From Oscillospiraceae bacterium (GTDB lineage Bacteria; Bacillota; Clostridia; Oscillospirales; Ruminococcaceae): a stretch of 64,000 bases of DNA. Numbering within the stretch: position 1 is the stretch's first letter; each line of letters begins with the position of its first letter. Positions 8,065 to 15,047 of the stretch are shown here, in pieces. The notes below the pieces were generated by a model. That model searched no databases. It had not been told where the DNA came from and saw only the letters and a program-made list of their open reading frames with translations. The position numbers and the translations under genes were made by a program. The DNA lies in contig JAHYZA010000009.1 of assembly GCA_019424695.1 (NCBI GenBank), positions 124,001 to 188,000 of the forward strand. Direction: 5' to 3'.

Positions 8065-8871
8065 ATGCAGAAGCAAACGTCTGTGCCGGGCGCAGAGATC
8101 GCGCTGGAAGGTGCAGTGAATTTTCGGGAGTTGGGGGGCTATCCGGCAGCGGATGGCCGCACGGTACGTCACGGTCTTTTGTATCGCGGCGGCAATCTGG
8201 ATGCGCTGCAAAGCCCGGCGGATCGGGCTGTGCTGCAGAACTGGCATCTGCGGGATATCCTGGATCTGCGCAGCGCCGGTGAGTGTGAAAAACACCCGGA
8301 CCCGGAGGTGCCGGGGGCAGAGTATCACCGTGTCTGCGCCATGCGGATGGCGGATGGAACCGAGATGGATTTTTCCTCCTCCGGCATCGAGCGTCTGGCT
8401 GCAGAAAAGGCGGCCTTTGAGAAAGCGGCAGGACATCCGGTCCATGACTACGACTGGTTCAGCGTGCTTTACCGGCAGATGCCCTTTGAAAATCCCGCCT
8501 ATCATACGCTGTTTGCGTTGCTGGAAGAGCACCGGGGCCCGTTGCTGTTTCACTGCACCTGCGGTAAGGACCGCACCGGTATCGCTGCCATGCTGATTCT
8601 GCTGGCACTGGGGGTGGACCGGGAAACCGCCATCCGGGATTACATGCTGACGAATACCTACCGCCGCGCGATCATCGAGGCTTCGCTGCGCGGCAAGTCA
8701 CCCGAGGAACGGCGTCTGCAACTCTCGGTAGAGGGCGTGGACGAGGCCATGGGGGCCGGGGCCATCGACGAGATATTGCATCGCTTTGGCAGTTACGAAG
8801 CGTATTTTGCCAGCGAATTCGGTCTGGACGCCGGGCGGCTGGCTGCGCTGCGGGACTTTTATCTGGAATAA
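8065..8871 (+). CDS. Protein-tyrosine/serine phosphatase-like protein
   Basis: A 268-residue member of the cysteine-based phosphatase family. The P-loop HCTCGKDRTG (CX5R) is intact. An N-terminal NFRELGGYPAADG segment and a LYRGGNLDAL segment are typical of the Y_phosphatase3 group, some of which act on phosphoinositides or phosphotyrosine. There is no signal peptide, so it is probably cytoplasmic. The frame is open from 8002, but earlier starts lie upstream of the predicted transcript start; ATG 8065 follows GAGGAAGGAAA. Substrate unknown. Confidence 0.8.
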   Translation: MQKQTSVPGAEIALEGAVNFRELGGYPAADGRTVRHGLLYRGGNLDALQSPADRAVLQNWHLRDILDLRSAGECEKHPDPEVPGAEYHRVCAMRMADGTEMDFSSSGIERLAAEKAAFEKAAGHPVHDYDWFSVLYRQMPFENPAYHTLFALLEEHRGPLLFHCTCGKDRTGIAAMLILLALGVDRETAIRDYMLTNTYRRAIIEASLRGKSPEERRLQLSVEGVDEAMGAGAIDEILHRFGSYEAYFASEFGLDAGRLAALRDFYLE

Positions 8872-8873
8872 TC

Positions 8874-8908
8874 AAAAGGAGCGCCACCCATATGGGCGGC
8901 GCTCCTTT
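8874..8908. terminator. Bidirectional terminator
   Basis: AAAAGGAGCGCC (8874-8885) pairs with GGCGCTCCTTT (8898-8908) with an inner CCC/GGG pairing. It is followed by TTTGTTTT and sits between convergent genes. Confidence 0.85.
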
Positions 8909-8928
8909 GTTTTGGTTGCTTGAATCGA

Positions 8929-10005
8929 TCAGCCCAGGCTGATGCCCATGGCACGCGCCACGTTGAGCATCTCGCAGTCACCGGGCACGCCACGGGTCTT
9001 GCCGGCAATATCGGCCAGCGGGTTGGCGGTCACATGGCTGTTGACCATAGCGACCGTTACGCCATAATGTTCGTCCGCGACCAGGCTCGCGGCGTAGGAA
9101 CCGAACTGGGTGGCCAGCACACGGTCGTAAGCGCTGGGGCTGCCGCCACGCTGCATATGGCCCGGCACGCAGATACGGGTCTCGGCACCGGTCATCTGCT
9201 CGATCTGGTGAGCGATACGGGCGGTGGCGGTGGTATAACCGGCCTGGGCGCGCTGGGCGGTCCATTCTTTGCGCTTCATCTTGGCTTCCTCCACCGAGAA
9301 AGCCCCCTCGGCGACGGCTAGGATCGAGAAGTTTTTGCCGGCTTTGGCGCGGTTCTCCACGGCGGCGGCCACTTTCTTGATGTCGTAGGGCATTTCGGGA
9401 ATCAGGATGATGTCGGCGCCGCCCGCAATGCCGGAATACAGCGTCAGCCAGCCGGCCTTGTTGCCCATGATCTCAATGCACATCACACGGCTATGACTGC
9501 CGGCGGTGGTGTGGATGCGGTCGATGACTTCGGTGGCAATATCCACAGCCGTGTGGAAACCGAAGGTTACATCGGTACCGTAGATGTCGTTGTCGATGGT
9601 TTTGGGCAGACCAATGACGTTCAGACCCTCCTGGCTCAGCAGATTGGCAGTCTTGTGGGTGCCGTTGCCGCCCAGGCAGAGCAGGCAATCCAGTTTGGCG
9701 GCACGATAGTTCTTCTTCATGGCCGCAACTTTATCCACTTTGTCCTCTTCGACGACGCGCATCTTCTTGAAAGGGGTGCGCTTTGTGCCCAGAATGGTGC
9801 CGCCGACGGTCAGGATGCCGGAAAATTCATCCGGGCTCATCTCGCGGTAATTGCCGTTGATCAGGCCGTCGTAGCCGTTCAGGATGCCGACGATCTCTAC
9901 TTTATCGCCCATGCGGTTGTACAGTGCTTTTGCCACACCGCGAATCGTTGCGTTCAGGCCGGGGCAGTCGCCGCCGGACGTCAGAATACCAACACGAATT
10001 GCCAT
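8929..10005 (-). CDS. pfkA: 6-phosphofructokinase
   Basis: A 358-residue PFK phosphorylating fructose 6-phosphate in glycolysis. It has TSGGDCPGLNATIRG at residues 9-23, GGNGT at 112-116, PKTIDND at 134-140 and MGNKAGWL. E. coli PfkA has GGDGS and PGTIDND at the matching places; the Gly of GGNGT fits ATP use, whereas the Lys of PKTIDND is more typical of PPi-dependent and mixed-group enzymes. The phosphoryl donor is therefore not certain. The open frame runs 61 codons further upstream, but ATG 10005 with GGGAGGTAATGGT before it fits the family N-terminus. Confidence 0.93.
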   Translation of the reverse strand: MAIRVGILTSGGDCPGLNATIRGVAKALYNRMGDKVEIVGILNGYDGLINGNYREMSPDEFSGILTVGGTILGTKRTPFKKMRVVEEDKVDKVAAMKKNYRAAKLDCLLCLGGNGTHKTANLLSQEGLNVIGLPKTIDNDIYGTDVTFGFHTAVDIATEVIDRIHTTAGSHSRVMCIEIMGNKAGWLTLYSGIAGGADIILIPEMPYDIKKVAAAVENRAKAGKNFSILAVAEGAFSVEEAKMKRKEWTAQRAQAGYTTATARIAHQIEQMTGAETRICVPGHMQRGGSPSAYDRVLATQFGSYAASLVADEHYGVTVAMVNSHVTANPLADIAGKTRGVPGDCEMLNVARAMGISLG

Positions 10006-10071
10006 ACCATTACCTCCCATATGCCGCGCCCAGCGCGGTTTTTGCACGGCTGCACCGCGCAATCTACTATA

Positions 10072-10100
10072 AATGTACGACACGGGGGACGGCTTGTCAA
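10072..10100 (-). promoter_or_regulatory. Promoter of pfkA
   Basis: Minus strand: consensus TTGACA (10095-10100), 17 bp, TACATT (10072-10077). It leaves a leader of about 60 nt before the ATG. Confidence 0.7.
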
Positions 10101-10169
10101 CCCTGCAAAACAAAAATAGACGATGAAACGTGCCTTGCAAAAAAGGATGAAAAAAATGCAAAAAAACTG

Positions 10170-10198
10170 TTGACAAAAGCGTACTCACCGGCTATAAT
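10170..10198 (+). promoter_or_regulatory. Consensus sigma-A promoter of the tRNA-Gln/tRNA-Pro unit
   Basis: Perfect TTGACA (10170-10175), 17 bp, TATAAT (10193-10198). It is the strongest promoter match in the window, as expected for a stable RNA. Confidence 0.92.
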
Positions 10199-10237
10199 AG
10201 TTAAGCGTTGAGGGCAGGCGCCCACAACACAATGCGA

Positions 10238-10311
10238 TGGGGATTCGCATAATGGTAGTGCAGCGGACTCTGACTCCGCCCGTGGGAGTTCGATCCTCTC
10301 ATCCCCAACCA
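10238..10311 (+). tRNA. tRNA-Gln (anticodon CTG)
   Basis: A full cloverleaf can be drawn: acceptor TGGGGAT/ATCCCCA, anticodon stem GCGGA/TCCGC with loop CTCTGAC (anticodon CTG, codon CAG), T-arm GGGAG-TTCGATC-CTCTC with one wobble, and an encoded CCA at 10309-10311. Confidence 0.95.
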
Positions 10312-10312
10312 C

Positions 10313-10344
10313 ACCGCAGCAGCTCTGCTGCTGCGGTTTTTTTT
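10313..10344 (+). terminator. Terminator-like hairpin between tRNA-Gln and tRNA-Pro
   Basis: A perfect 11 bp stem (10313-10323 with 10327-10337), loop TCT and eight T. It looks like a strong intrinsic terminator, yet tRNA-Pro begins three bases after the last T with no room for a promoter between them. Confidence 0.8.
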
Positions 10345-10346
10345 AT

Positions 10347-10419
10347 CGGGGTGTAGCGCAGTTGGTAGCGCGCTTGGTTCGGGACCAAGAGGCCGTGGGT
10401 TCGAATCCCGTCACTCCGA
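10347..10419 (+). tRNA. tRNA-Pro (anticodon CGG)
   Basis: Acceptor CGGGGTG/CACTCCG, anticodon stem CTTGG/CCAAG with loop TTCGGGA (anticodon CGG, codon CCG), and T-loop TTCGAAT. Discriminator A is at 10419. Unlike the other three tRNAs in the window, CCA is not encoded (CTT follows), so it must be added by nucleotidyltransferase. Confidence 0.95.
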
Positions 10420-10429
10420 CTTGGAACAG

Positions 10430-10470
10430 ACCGCGAAGAAACCGAAAGGTTTCTCCGCGGTTTTTGTTTT
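10430..10470 (+). terminator. Terminator after tRNA-Pro
   Basis: ACCGCGAAGAAACC pairs with GGTTTCTCCGCGGT with one mismatch and a GAAA tetraloop, followed by TTTTTGTTTT. Confidence 0.85.
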
Positions 10471-10489
10471 GCACAATACGATTCCACAT

Positions 10490-10533
10490 CAAACAACCGC
10501 CGTGCCCCTGCAAAAGGGCACGGCGGTTGTTTG
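10490..10533 (-). terminator. Strong hairpin at the end of the dnaD-dnaI operon
   Basis: A perfect 18 bp inverted repeat (10490-10507 with 10516-10533) and an 8 nt loop, immediately past the stop codon of the minus-strand operon. It lacks a clear T-tract on that strand, so it may work as a 3'-end stabiliser as well as a terminator. Confidence 0.5.
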
Positions 10534-10534
10534 A

Positions 10535-11494
10535 TCATTTCAGGCGCTGATCGGTGCCAAAAAATTTGAACATCTTGCAGCCACCCAGCATCCGGCTGGC
10601 AACCTTTTCGGTATAGCGGGCCACAAAAACACTCTGATCGGTGATGTTGGTGGTGTAGATCGTGGGCCGCTCGGTGAGCATGCGGGTGTTGATCAGTTCA
10701 TACAGCACGCTGATGGTCAGCGGCGTGATGTACTCGGTACCAAGATCGTCCAGGATCAGCAAGTCGGCCTCCTGGCAGGCGTTGAGCCATTCATCGCTGC
10801 TGTCAAAATCAAAGTGCTCGCGGCCCAGCCGCGCAGCCAGCGCAGCGGCGCTGGTATACAGCACATCGTGCCCGCCGCCCAGTACGGCATCAGCAATAGC
10901 CAGTGCCAGATGGGTCTTGCCCAGGCCGGTATGGCCCATGAACAGCAGATTGGTGCTTTTGCTGCTGAATTTCTGGGCATAATTTTCGCAATAATGCAGC
11001 AGCTTTTCCATATAGGCCCGTGCCGAGATCCCCAGCTCCGGTTCCACCTCGGCGGAGTACCGGTTGACATCAAAGGTCGAGAACTGGCACAATCCCAGCG
11101 GGCTGGCGGCATTGATCTCTTCCCGGCGCAGGCGGCGCGCAATGTCCGCCACACAGGTGCAGGGGTTGCCGTTGTACATGCCGGTGTCGTGGCAGCGTGG
11201 GCAGGCGTAGGCCGGCTGGAACGCATTCTCGCCGTACCCCGCCTCCCTGGTGGCCACGGACAGGTCTTTGTCGGCCTGGACCAGCGCGGCCCGGGCGGCT
11301 TCTACATCACCGCCCAGGGCGGCCGCCTTGGCCAGTGCCAGCCCGGCGCGCATCTGGGCGTCATCGGCGGCGGCCAGTTCAGGGTGGGCGGCAAAAGCGG
11401 CCCGGCGGGCGTTTTCGGCCTGCATTACGGCGTACTGCCGGCGGGATGCGATCTCGCGCTGGGCGGCGCGGAACAGTTCATCCTTGGTGCGCAT
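10535..11494 (-). CDS. DnaC/DnaI-like helicase loader ATPase
   Basis: A 319-residue AAA+ protein. The N-terminal third is helical and ends in a zinc-finger-like CPRCHDTGMYNGNPCTC cluster (around residues 98-114), as in DnaI. The ATPase core has Walker A GHTGLGKTHL and Walker B LLILDDLG, and the tail has the SRMLGGCKMFKFFG segment common to DnaC/IstB proteins. Such proteins load the replicative helicase at origins and stalled forks. Its start lies 3 nt after the stop of the DnaD-like gene, so the two are translated together; the pairing with a DnaD-type partner argues against a transposon IstB. Confidence 0.88.
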   Translation of the reverse strand: MRTKDELFRAAQREIASRRQYAVMQAENARRAAFAAHPELAAADDAQMRAGLALAKAAALGGDVEAARAALVQADKDLSVATREAGYGENAFQPAYACPRCHDTGMYNGNPCTCVADIARRLRREEINAASPLGLCQFSTFDVNRYSAEVEPELGISARAYMEKLLHYCENYAQKFSSKSTNLLFMGHTGLGKTHLALAIADAVLGGGHDVLYTSAAALAARLGREHFDFDSSDEWLNACQEADLLILDDLGTEYITPLTISVLYELINTRMLTERPTIYTTNITDQSVFVARYTEKVASRMLGGCKMFKFFGTDQRLK

Positions 11495-11497
11495 CGG

Positions 11498-12409
11498 TTA
11501 TCCCTCCTCGTCAAACATGGCCGCCCAGTTGCGGTTGAACAGGTCTTTCTGGGCGCTGGCTGCGGCGGGCTGCGGGGCGGCAGGGCGCTCGGTGGCCAGA
11601 ATGTTGCTGCCGGAAAGCTGCCCCTGACCGCGTGCGGCGGCCACCGTGGTGATGCCCTGGGCGCGCCAGGCGCGCAGGATGCCGTCCACATACCGGATGG
11701 TGTTCTTGCTGCCGGCACGCAGCAGTGCTTCGTCGATCATCTCGCGGCCAATGCCCCATTCCTCGTGCCAGCGGGCAATGGCACCGCGCTCCCAGCGAGT
11801 CAGTGCCGAAGGCTCTATTCCGAACTGGGCGGCGGCGTCGGCACACCATTCCTCCCGTTGCTTGACCTTGCGCAGATAGCGCTCGGCATCCTCGCCGGAT
11901 TCCACGCCGTCCTCCCGCCAGCGGGCCAGTTCCCGGGCTACGGCAGCCACGCTGCGGCGTCCCTGGCGGGCCGATTCGGCGCAGCACAGCAAAATCACAT
12001 CCGGCTGCCAGCCGTCGTTCAAATAAAGCGCCACCAGCCGCTGCAGCTCGCTGCGGCTCAGCGCCTTGCCGAAGGCTGTCTGGGCTTCTTCACACAGAAC
12101 GGATACATAGGGGTCGTTCAGGCTGGCCAGGTCGATTCTGGCAGCCTTGTCCTCGGTGGGAAGAACGGGGACCGAAGCCTTGGAATTTTCCAGAAGCCCG
12201 GCACCGGCCCAGTACTGCAGGGCACGGCGGGCTGCCTCGATGCTCGGCAGCCCCAGTGCCCGGGCGATGGTCCGCGGATCGGTATCGCCGGTTTGCAAAA
12301 CATACAGAGCCGTGCGTACCGTATCGCCGTCGGCCTGGGCCAGATGCGTCAATACGATCTGCGGCACCGCTAAGGTATCCCCATTGTATGGTGCCAGTGC
12401 ATAGGCCAT
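11498..12409 (-). CDS. DnaD/DnaB-domain primosome protein
   Basis: A 303-residue protein. Residues 1-75 look like a winged-helix region (ALYVLQTGDTDPRTIARALGL, a helix-turn-helix). Later segments WQPDVILLCCAESARQGR and GAIARWHEEWGIGREMIDEALLRA resemble the two copies of the DnaD C-terminal domain, and an IRYVDGILRAW segment matches the YxxxIxxxW motif of DnaD tails. Known DnaD/DnaB proteins remodel DNA and recruit the helicase loader. First gene of the operon, with an extended -10 promoter at 12443. Exact orthology (DnaB or DnaD) is not settled. Confidence 0.8.
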   Translation of the reverse strand: MAYALAPYNGDTLAVPQIVLTHLAQADGDTVRTALYVLQTGDTDPRTIARALGLPSIEAARRALQYWAGAGLLENSKASVPVLPTEDKAARIDLASLNDPYVSVLCEEAQTAFGKALSRSELQRLVALYLNDGWQPDVILLCCAESARQGRRSVAAVARELARWREDGVESGEDAERYLRKVKQREEWCADAAAQFGIEPSALTRWERGAIARWHEEWGIGREMIDEALLRAGSKNTIRYVDGILRAWRAQGITTVAAARGQGQLSGSNILATERPAAPQPAAASAQKDLFNRNWAAMFDEEG

Positions 12410-12442
12410 ACCGCAAACCTCCCCACTTTAAAAAGTACTCCT

Positions 12443-12471
12443 ATTATACCAGCTCGGTCGTGAGGTGTAAA
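12443..12471 (-). promoter_or_regulatory. Promoter of the dnaD-dnaI-like operon
   Basis: Minus strand: TTTACA (12466-12471), 17 bp, extended -10 TGgTATAAT (hexamer 12443-12448). Confidence 0.85.
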
Positions 12472-12526
12472 GGCAGGGCGGAAAAACTGCCCAAAAACCG
12501 CAGAAGTATTTTGGGCAAAGCGTTTC

Positions 12527-12555
12527 TTGCAATCACTCAGCAAACTCTTTACAAT
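12527..12555 (+). promoter_or_regulatory. Promoter of the phosphoribosyltransferase-like gene
   Basis: TTGCAA (12527-12532), 17 bp, TACAAT (12550-12555). Confidence 0.65.
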
Positions 12556-12587
12556 ATAGGGTAGAAAGTTAAAGGGAGGGACTTCCA

Positions 12588-13226
12588 ATGGCTATGAACC
12601 TTGTCAAATTGCCCACCGGCAAGACGAATCTGATGCTGCGTGTCTGCAAAGGACATTTTGCGACCAGCCACAGCCACATCAACTATTACATCGATGTGAC
12701 GATGACAAAATCCCGTCTGTCGGAAGCGCGCGCGGTTGCGGCGGAACTTGTGAAGGAATATACCCTCAATACCATCGTGGACACCATCCTTTGCCTCGAC
12801 GGTACCGAGGTCATCGGCGCCTGTATGGCCAGTGAGCTGACCAAATCGGGCTACGCCAATATGAACGCACACCAGACGATCTACATCGTTACGCCGGAGC
12901 ATACGGTGGGCAGTCAGCTGCTGTTCCGTGAAAACACCGCGCCGATGATTGCCGGCAAGCATGTGCTGGTGTTGGCGGCATCGGTGACCACCGGTTACAC
13001 GGTGGAAAGTGCCGTGGAAGCCATCAACTATTACGGCGGTATGCCGGTAGGAATTGCGGCGATTTTTGCGACGCAGCAGGAGTGCGCCGGATTTCCGGTC
13101 ACCAGTATCTTTGACCCCAACGACCTGCCCGATTATGAGAGCTATGATTCCCATGCCTGTCCCTGGTGCAAGGCAGGGCATAAGATCGACGCACTGGTCA
13201 ACAGCTTTGGCTATTCCAGTCTGTAA
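12588..13226 (+). CDS. Phosphoribosyltransferase-fold protein (orotate PRTase-like)
   Basis: A 212-residue type I PRTase-like protein. The segment HVLVLAASVTTGYTVESAVEAI (about residues 125-146) sits where the PRPP loop belongs, but the usual two acidic residues before TTG are Ala-Ser. A CPWCKAGHKID motif near the C-terminus adds a CxxC pair. Orotate PRTase relatives of this length are common in Clostridia, but no pyr genes are adjacent, so a regulatory or salvage role is possible. Start ATG 12588 follows GGGAGGG; it has its own promoter and terminator. Confidence 0.65.
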   Translation: MAMNLVKLPTGKTNLMLRVCKGHFATSHSHINYYIDVTMTKSRLSEARAVAAELVKEYTLNTIVDTILCLDGTEVIGACMASELTKSGYANMNAHQTIYIVTPEHTVGSQLLFRENTAPMIAGKHVLVLAASVTTGYTVESAVEAINYYGGMPVGIAAIFATQQECAGFPVTSIFDPNDLPDYESYDSHACPWCKAGHKIDALVNSFGYSSL

Positions 13227-13244
13227 AAAGCAAAAAGAAGTCCG

Positions 13245-13275
13245 AATCCCCCTGGAAACAGGGGGATTTTTCTTT
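13245..13275 (+). terminator. Intrinsic terminator
   Basis: AATCCCCCTG, a GAAA tetraloop and CAGGGGGATT, then TTTTCTTT. Confidence 0.88.
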
Positions 13276-13325
13276 GGCAGAAGAAGCGGGTGCTCGTATC
13301 AACGTTATTTTTGTACAAAAAGCCC

Positions 13326-13362
13326 ATGACATTTTTGTAAAAAAAGGATTATACTATATAGT
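13326..13362 (+). promoter_or_regulatory. Promoter of the CarD-like gene
   Basis: Two overlapping solutions exist: ATGACA-N18-TATACT (-10 at 13350-13355) and TTGTAA-N16-TATAGT (-10 at 13357-13362). I cannot choose between them. Confidence 0.5.
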
Positions 13363-13410
13363 AGCAGAAACTTTACCTAGATGCGAAACAAGAAAAAAGG
13401 AGGACGCAGC

Positions 13411-13914
13411 ATGTTTCAGGTTGGAGATGCGGTAAGTTACGGGACGAGCGGTGTGTGCACAATTGCGGAGAAAAAGCGCATGAAGCTGGCAGGTCAGCAG
13501 TGTGAGTGCTATATTTTGAAGCCGGTGTATGACAGTACGATGAAGATTTGTGTGCCCTGCAACAGTCAGGTATTGCTGGACCGTATGCGTGCGCTGCCCA
13601 GCAAGCAGGAACTGCTGGATCTCCTGCATGAGCCGGCACCGGAACATGAGCCGGACCCCGAAGTGCGCAAGGAGCGCTATCGCCAGACACTGCAAAGCGG
13701 GGACCGCCATGCGCTGCTGCGGATGATCCGGGATATCTATACTGAGCGCCGGCATCGCCATGCCATGGGCAAGCAGCTCTCCAGCTATGAGGACAGTGCG
13801 CTGCGGGAGGCGCAGAACATCCTGCACAGTGAGTTTGCCTACACGATGGGAATCGATCCCAACGAGGTGCCGGATTTCATCGCCGGTGTGCTGGACGAAG
13901 CTGCCAACCAGTAA
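13411..13914 (+). CDS. CarD/CdnL-family transcriptional regulator
   Basis: A 167-residue protein. The N-terminus FQVGDAVSYGTSGVCTIAEKKRMKLAG is the Tudor-like RNA-polymerase interaction fold of CarD/CdnL and of the Mfd RID domain, including the V-x-Y-x-x-G-V-x-x-I pattern. The rest is helical, as in CarD C-terminal domains that touch promoter DNA. Members stabilise open complexes at rRNA and housekeeping promoters. ATG 13411 is chosen because AAAGGAGG lies 7-14 nt upstream; the longer frame from 13381 would add a basic stretch with no ribosome binding site. Confidence 0.85.
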   Translation: MFQVGDAVSYGTSGVCTIAEKKRMKLAGQQCECYILKPVYDSTMKICVPCNSQVLLDRMRALPSKQELLDLLHEPAPEHEPDPEVRKERYRQTLQSGDRHALLRMIRDIYTERRHRHAMGKQLSSYEDSALREAQNILHSEFAYTMGIDPNEVPDFIAGVLDEAANQ

Positions 13915-13926
13915 AAAGCAATCAAA

Positions 13927-13958
13927 AAGCGGGCCGCCCTGACAGGGGCGGCCCGCTT
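13927..13958. terminator. Bidirectional terminator
   Basis: AAGCGGGCCGCCC (13927-13939) pairs perfectly with GGGCGGCCCGCTT (13946-13958) between convergent genes. An A-run on the left gives the minus strand a T-tract. Confidence 0.85.
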
Positions 13959-13963
13959 GCCGT

Positions 13964-14629
13964 TTATTTCATTTTCCCGATGAATACGAGATAGGAGTAC
14001 AGGTAGATCCAGGCAGTGCCGCCCAGGGTGGAGCCCAGCAGCAGGACCATGGTGCCGGTTTCGCCCAGAACTTGTGCGAACAGCATCGCAACCAGCATGG
14101 CAATACCGATGACTACAAACACGATCCCCCCCATGCGCTGGGTGCGGTTCCAGTTGTGTTCGTCGTTCAAGGCCCAGGGCGTTTTGCAGCCAAAGGTATA
14201 GTTTTGCTTGATGCGCGGCATGTAGTTGCCCAGCAGAATGAAGAGAATCCCGCAGCCGCCGCAGACGAGGATGCTGACAAGACTGCCGCTGCCGGGCAGG
14301 ACGTTGTAGACGGTCAACTCGGTCAGCCAGGTGATGCCGCACATAAACACGACGATGCCAACGACAAAGCCGCGGTAGATTTTATCGAACTTTTCGTAGT
14401 TTTGGGCACGCGGGTCGATTTTGGGTACGATGGCCAGCAAAAGCAGGATTGCCAGCGGCACGATGCAGATGAACAGGGTGGAGGATTTGGGCCCCCAGCT
14501 ATCCGCCTGACCGTCAAAACCCCAATGGGTGGGGACAACCTCCGGTAAGCCGGGGTAGAAGAAGAGATGGGCCACAAAGTTGACAAGGCAGAGAACCAGC
14601 AGGGAAAGATAGAGCTTTTTATTTTTCAT
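13964..14629 (-). CDS. SdpI-family membrane protein
   Basis: A 221-residue polytopic membrane protein with about six hydrophobic segments. The N-terminal LPEVVPTHWGFDGQADSWG is the DUF1648 signature, and the RIKQNYTFGCKTPWALNDE plus NWNRTQRMGG segments are the SdpI signature. In B. subtilis SdpI confers immunity to the SdpC killing factor and relays its presence to SdpR. Here it follows an ArsR-type gene and overlaps it by 11 nt, the same sdpR-sdpI order. No sdpABC toxin genes are in the window, so immunity to a foreign toxin or a general envelope-stress role is possible. Confidence 0.85.
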   Translation of the reverse strand: MKNKKLYLSLLVLCLVNFVAHLFFYPGLPEVVPTHWGFDGQADSWGPKSSTLFICIVPLAILLLLAIVPKIDPRAQNYEKFDKIYRGFVVGIVVFMCGITWLTELTVYNVLPGSGSLVSILVCGGCGILFILLGNYMPRIKQNYTFGCKTPWALNDEHNWNRTQRMGGIVFVVIGIAMLVAMLFAQVLGETGTMVLLLGSTLGGTAWIYLYSYLVFIGKMK

Positions 14630-14900
14630 CGTCGGGAGCCCCCTTCACAAGATCGACGTCGTAGAACCATTTGACCAGTTCCTGAAAAACCGTCAGGTTC
14701 ACGCTGTACACGATGTTTTGACCGCTGCGCTGGTCGCAGACGAGGCCGGCGGCTTTCAGAATGCTGAGATGGTGGCTGACAGATGGCTTGCTCATGGAAA
14801 AATGAGTCGCAATTTCTCCGGCGGTCATGTCACCCTGTGCCAGCAATTCCAGGATGTGCCGCCGTGTGGGATCGGCTAAGGCTTTGAACGCATCACCCAT
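14619..14900 (-). CDS. ArsR/SdpR-family transcriptional repressor
   Basis: A 93-residue winged-helix protein. FKALADPTRRHILELL and MSKPSVSHHLSILKAAGLV are the ArsR-family core, and the tail VFQELVKWFYD is SdpR-like. There are no metal-binding cysteines of the ArsR/SmtB type, which fits SdpR. ATG 14900 follows AGGAAGTG; the longer frame uses a TTG at 14933 that lies inside the operator-like palindrome. Expected to repress its own operon with the SdpI-like gene. Confidence 0.85.
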   Translation of the reverse strand: MGDAFKALADPTRRHILELLAQGDMTAGEIATHFSMSKPSVSHHLSILKAAGLVCDQRSGQNIVYSVNLTVFQELVKWFYDVDLVKGAPDDEK

Positions 14901-14926
14901 ACGGACACTTCCTCTCTGTAGATGTT

Positions 14927-14940
14927 TAGACAATTATCTA
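14927..14940 (-). promoter_or_regulatory. Candidate operator for the ArsR/SdpR-like repressor
   Basis: TAGACAATTATCTA is palindromic except for one base pair, and a further TGTCTA follows at 14943-14948. It covers the region just downstream of the predicted transcript start, a normal place for autorepression. Binding is inferred. Confidence 0.45.
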
Positions 14941-14955
14941 ACTGTCTATACGACC

Positions 14956-14984
14956 ACTATAGCGCATGTAAAACCCTTTGTCAA
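14956..14984 (-). promoter_or_regulatory. Promoter of the sdpR-sdpI-like operon
   Basis: Minus strand: TTGACA (14979-14984), 17 bp, TATAGT (14956-14961). The start would fall near 14949. Confidence 0.85.
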
Positions 14985-15002
14985 GAAAAAATCCGGAAAA
15001 AT

Positions 15003-15034
15003 AAAAAATCCCGGCGCGGCAAAGCCGCACCGGG
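15003..15034 (-). terminator. Terminator of the trigger-factor-like lipoprotein gene
   Basis: An 11 bp stem (15024-15034 with 15010-15020, one wobble), loop of 3 and a T6 run on the minus strand. Confidence 0.88.
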
Positions 15035-15047
15035 AAAGGGACCGGGG

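Noticed and set aside
5725..8553. 942-codon minus-strand open frame across the lipoprotein, fruK and phosphatase genes
   Set aside because: It covers three genes with clear motifs in the other strand and shows no domain; typical in GC-rich DNA.
10490..10533. Insertion-sequence end or attachment site
   Set aside because: The 18 bp dyad is a single copy in the window, sits right at an operon end and has no second end or target duplication.
10535..11494. IstB-type transposition protein
   Set aside because: The ATPase resembles IstB, but it is coupled to a DnaD-like gene and has a DnaI-type zinc cluster; no transposase or terminal repeats are near.
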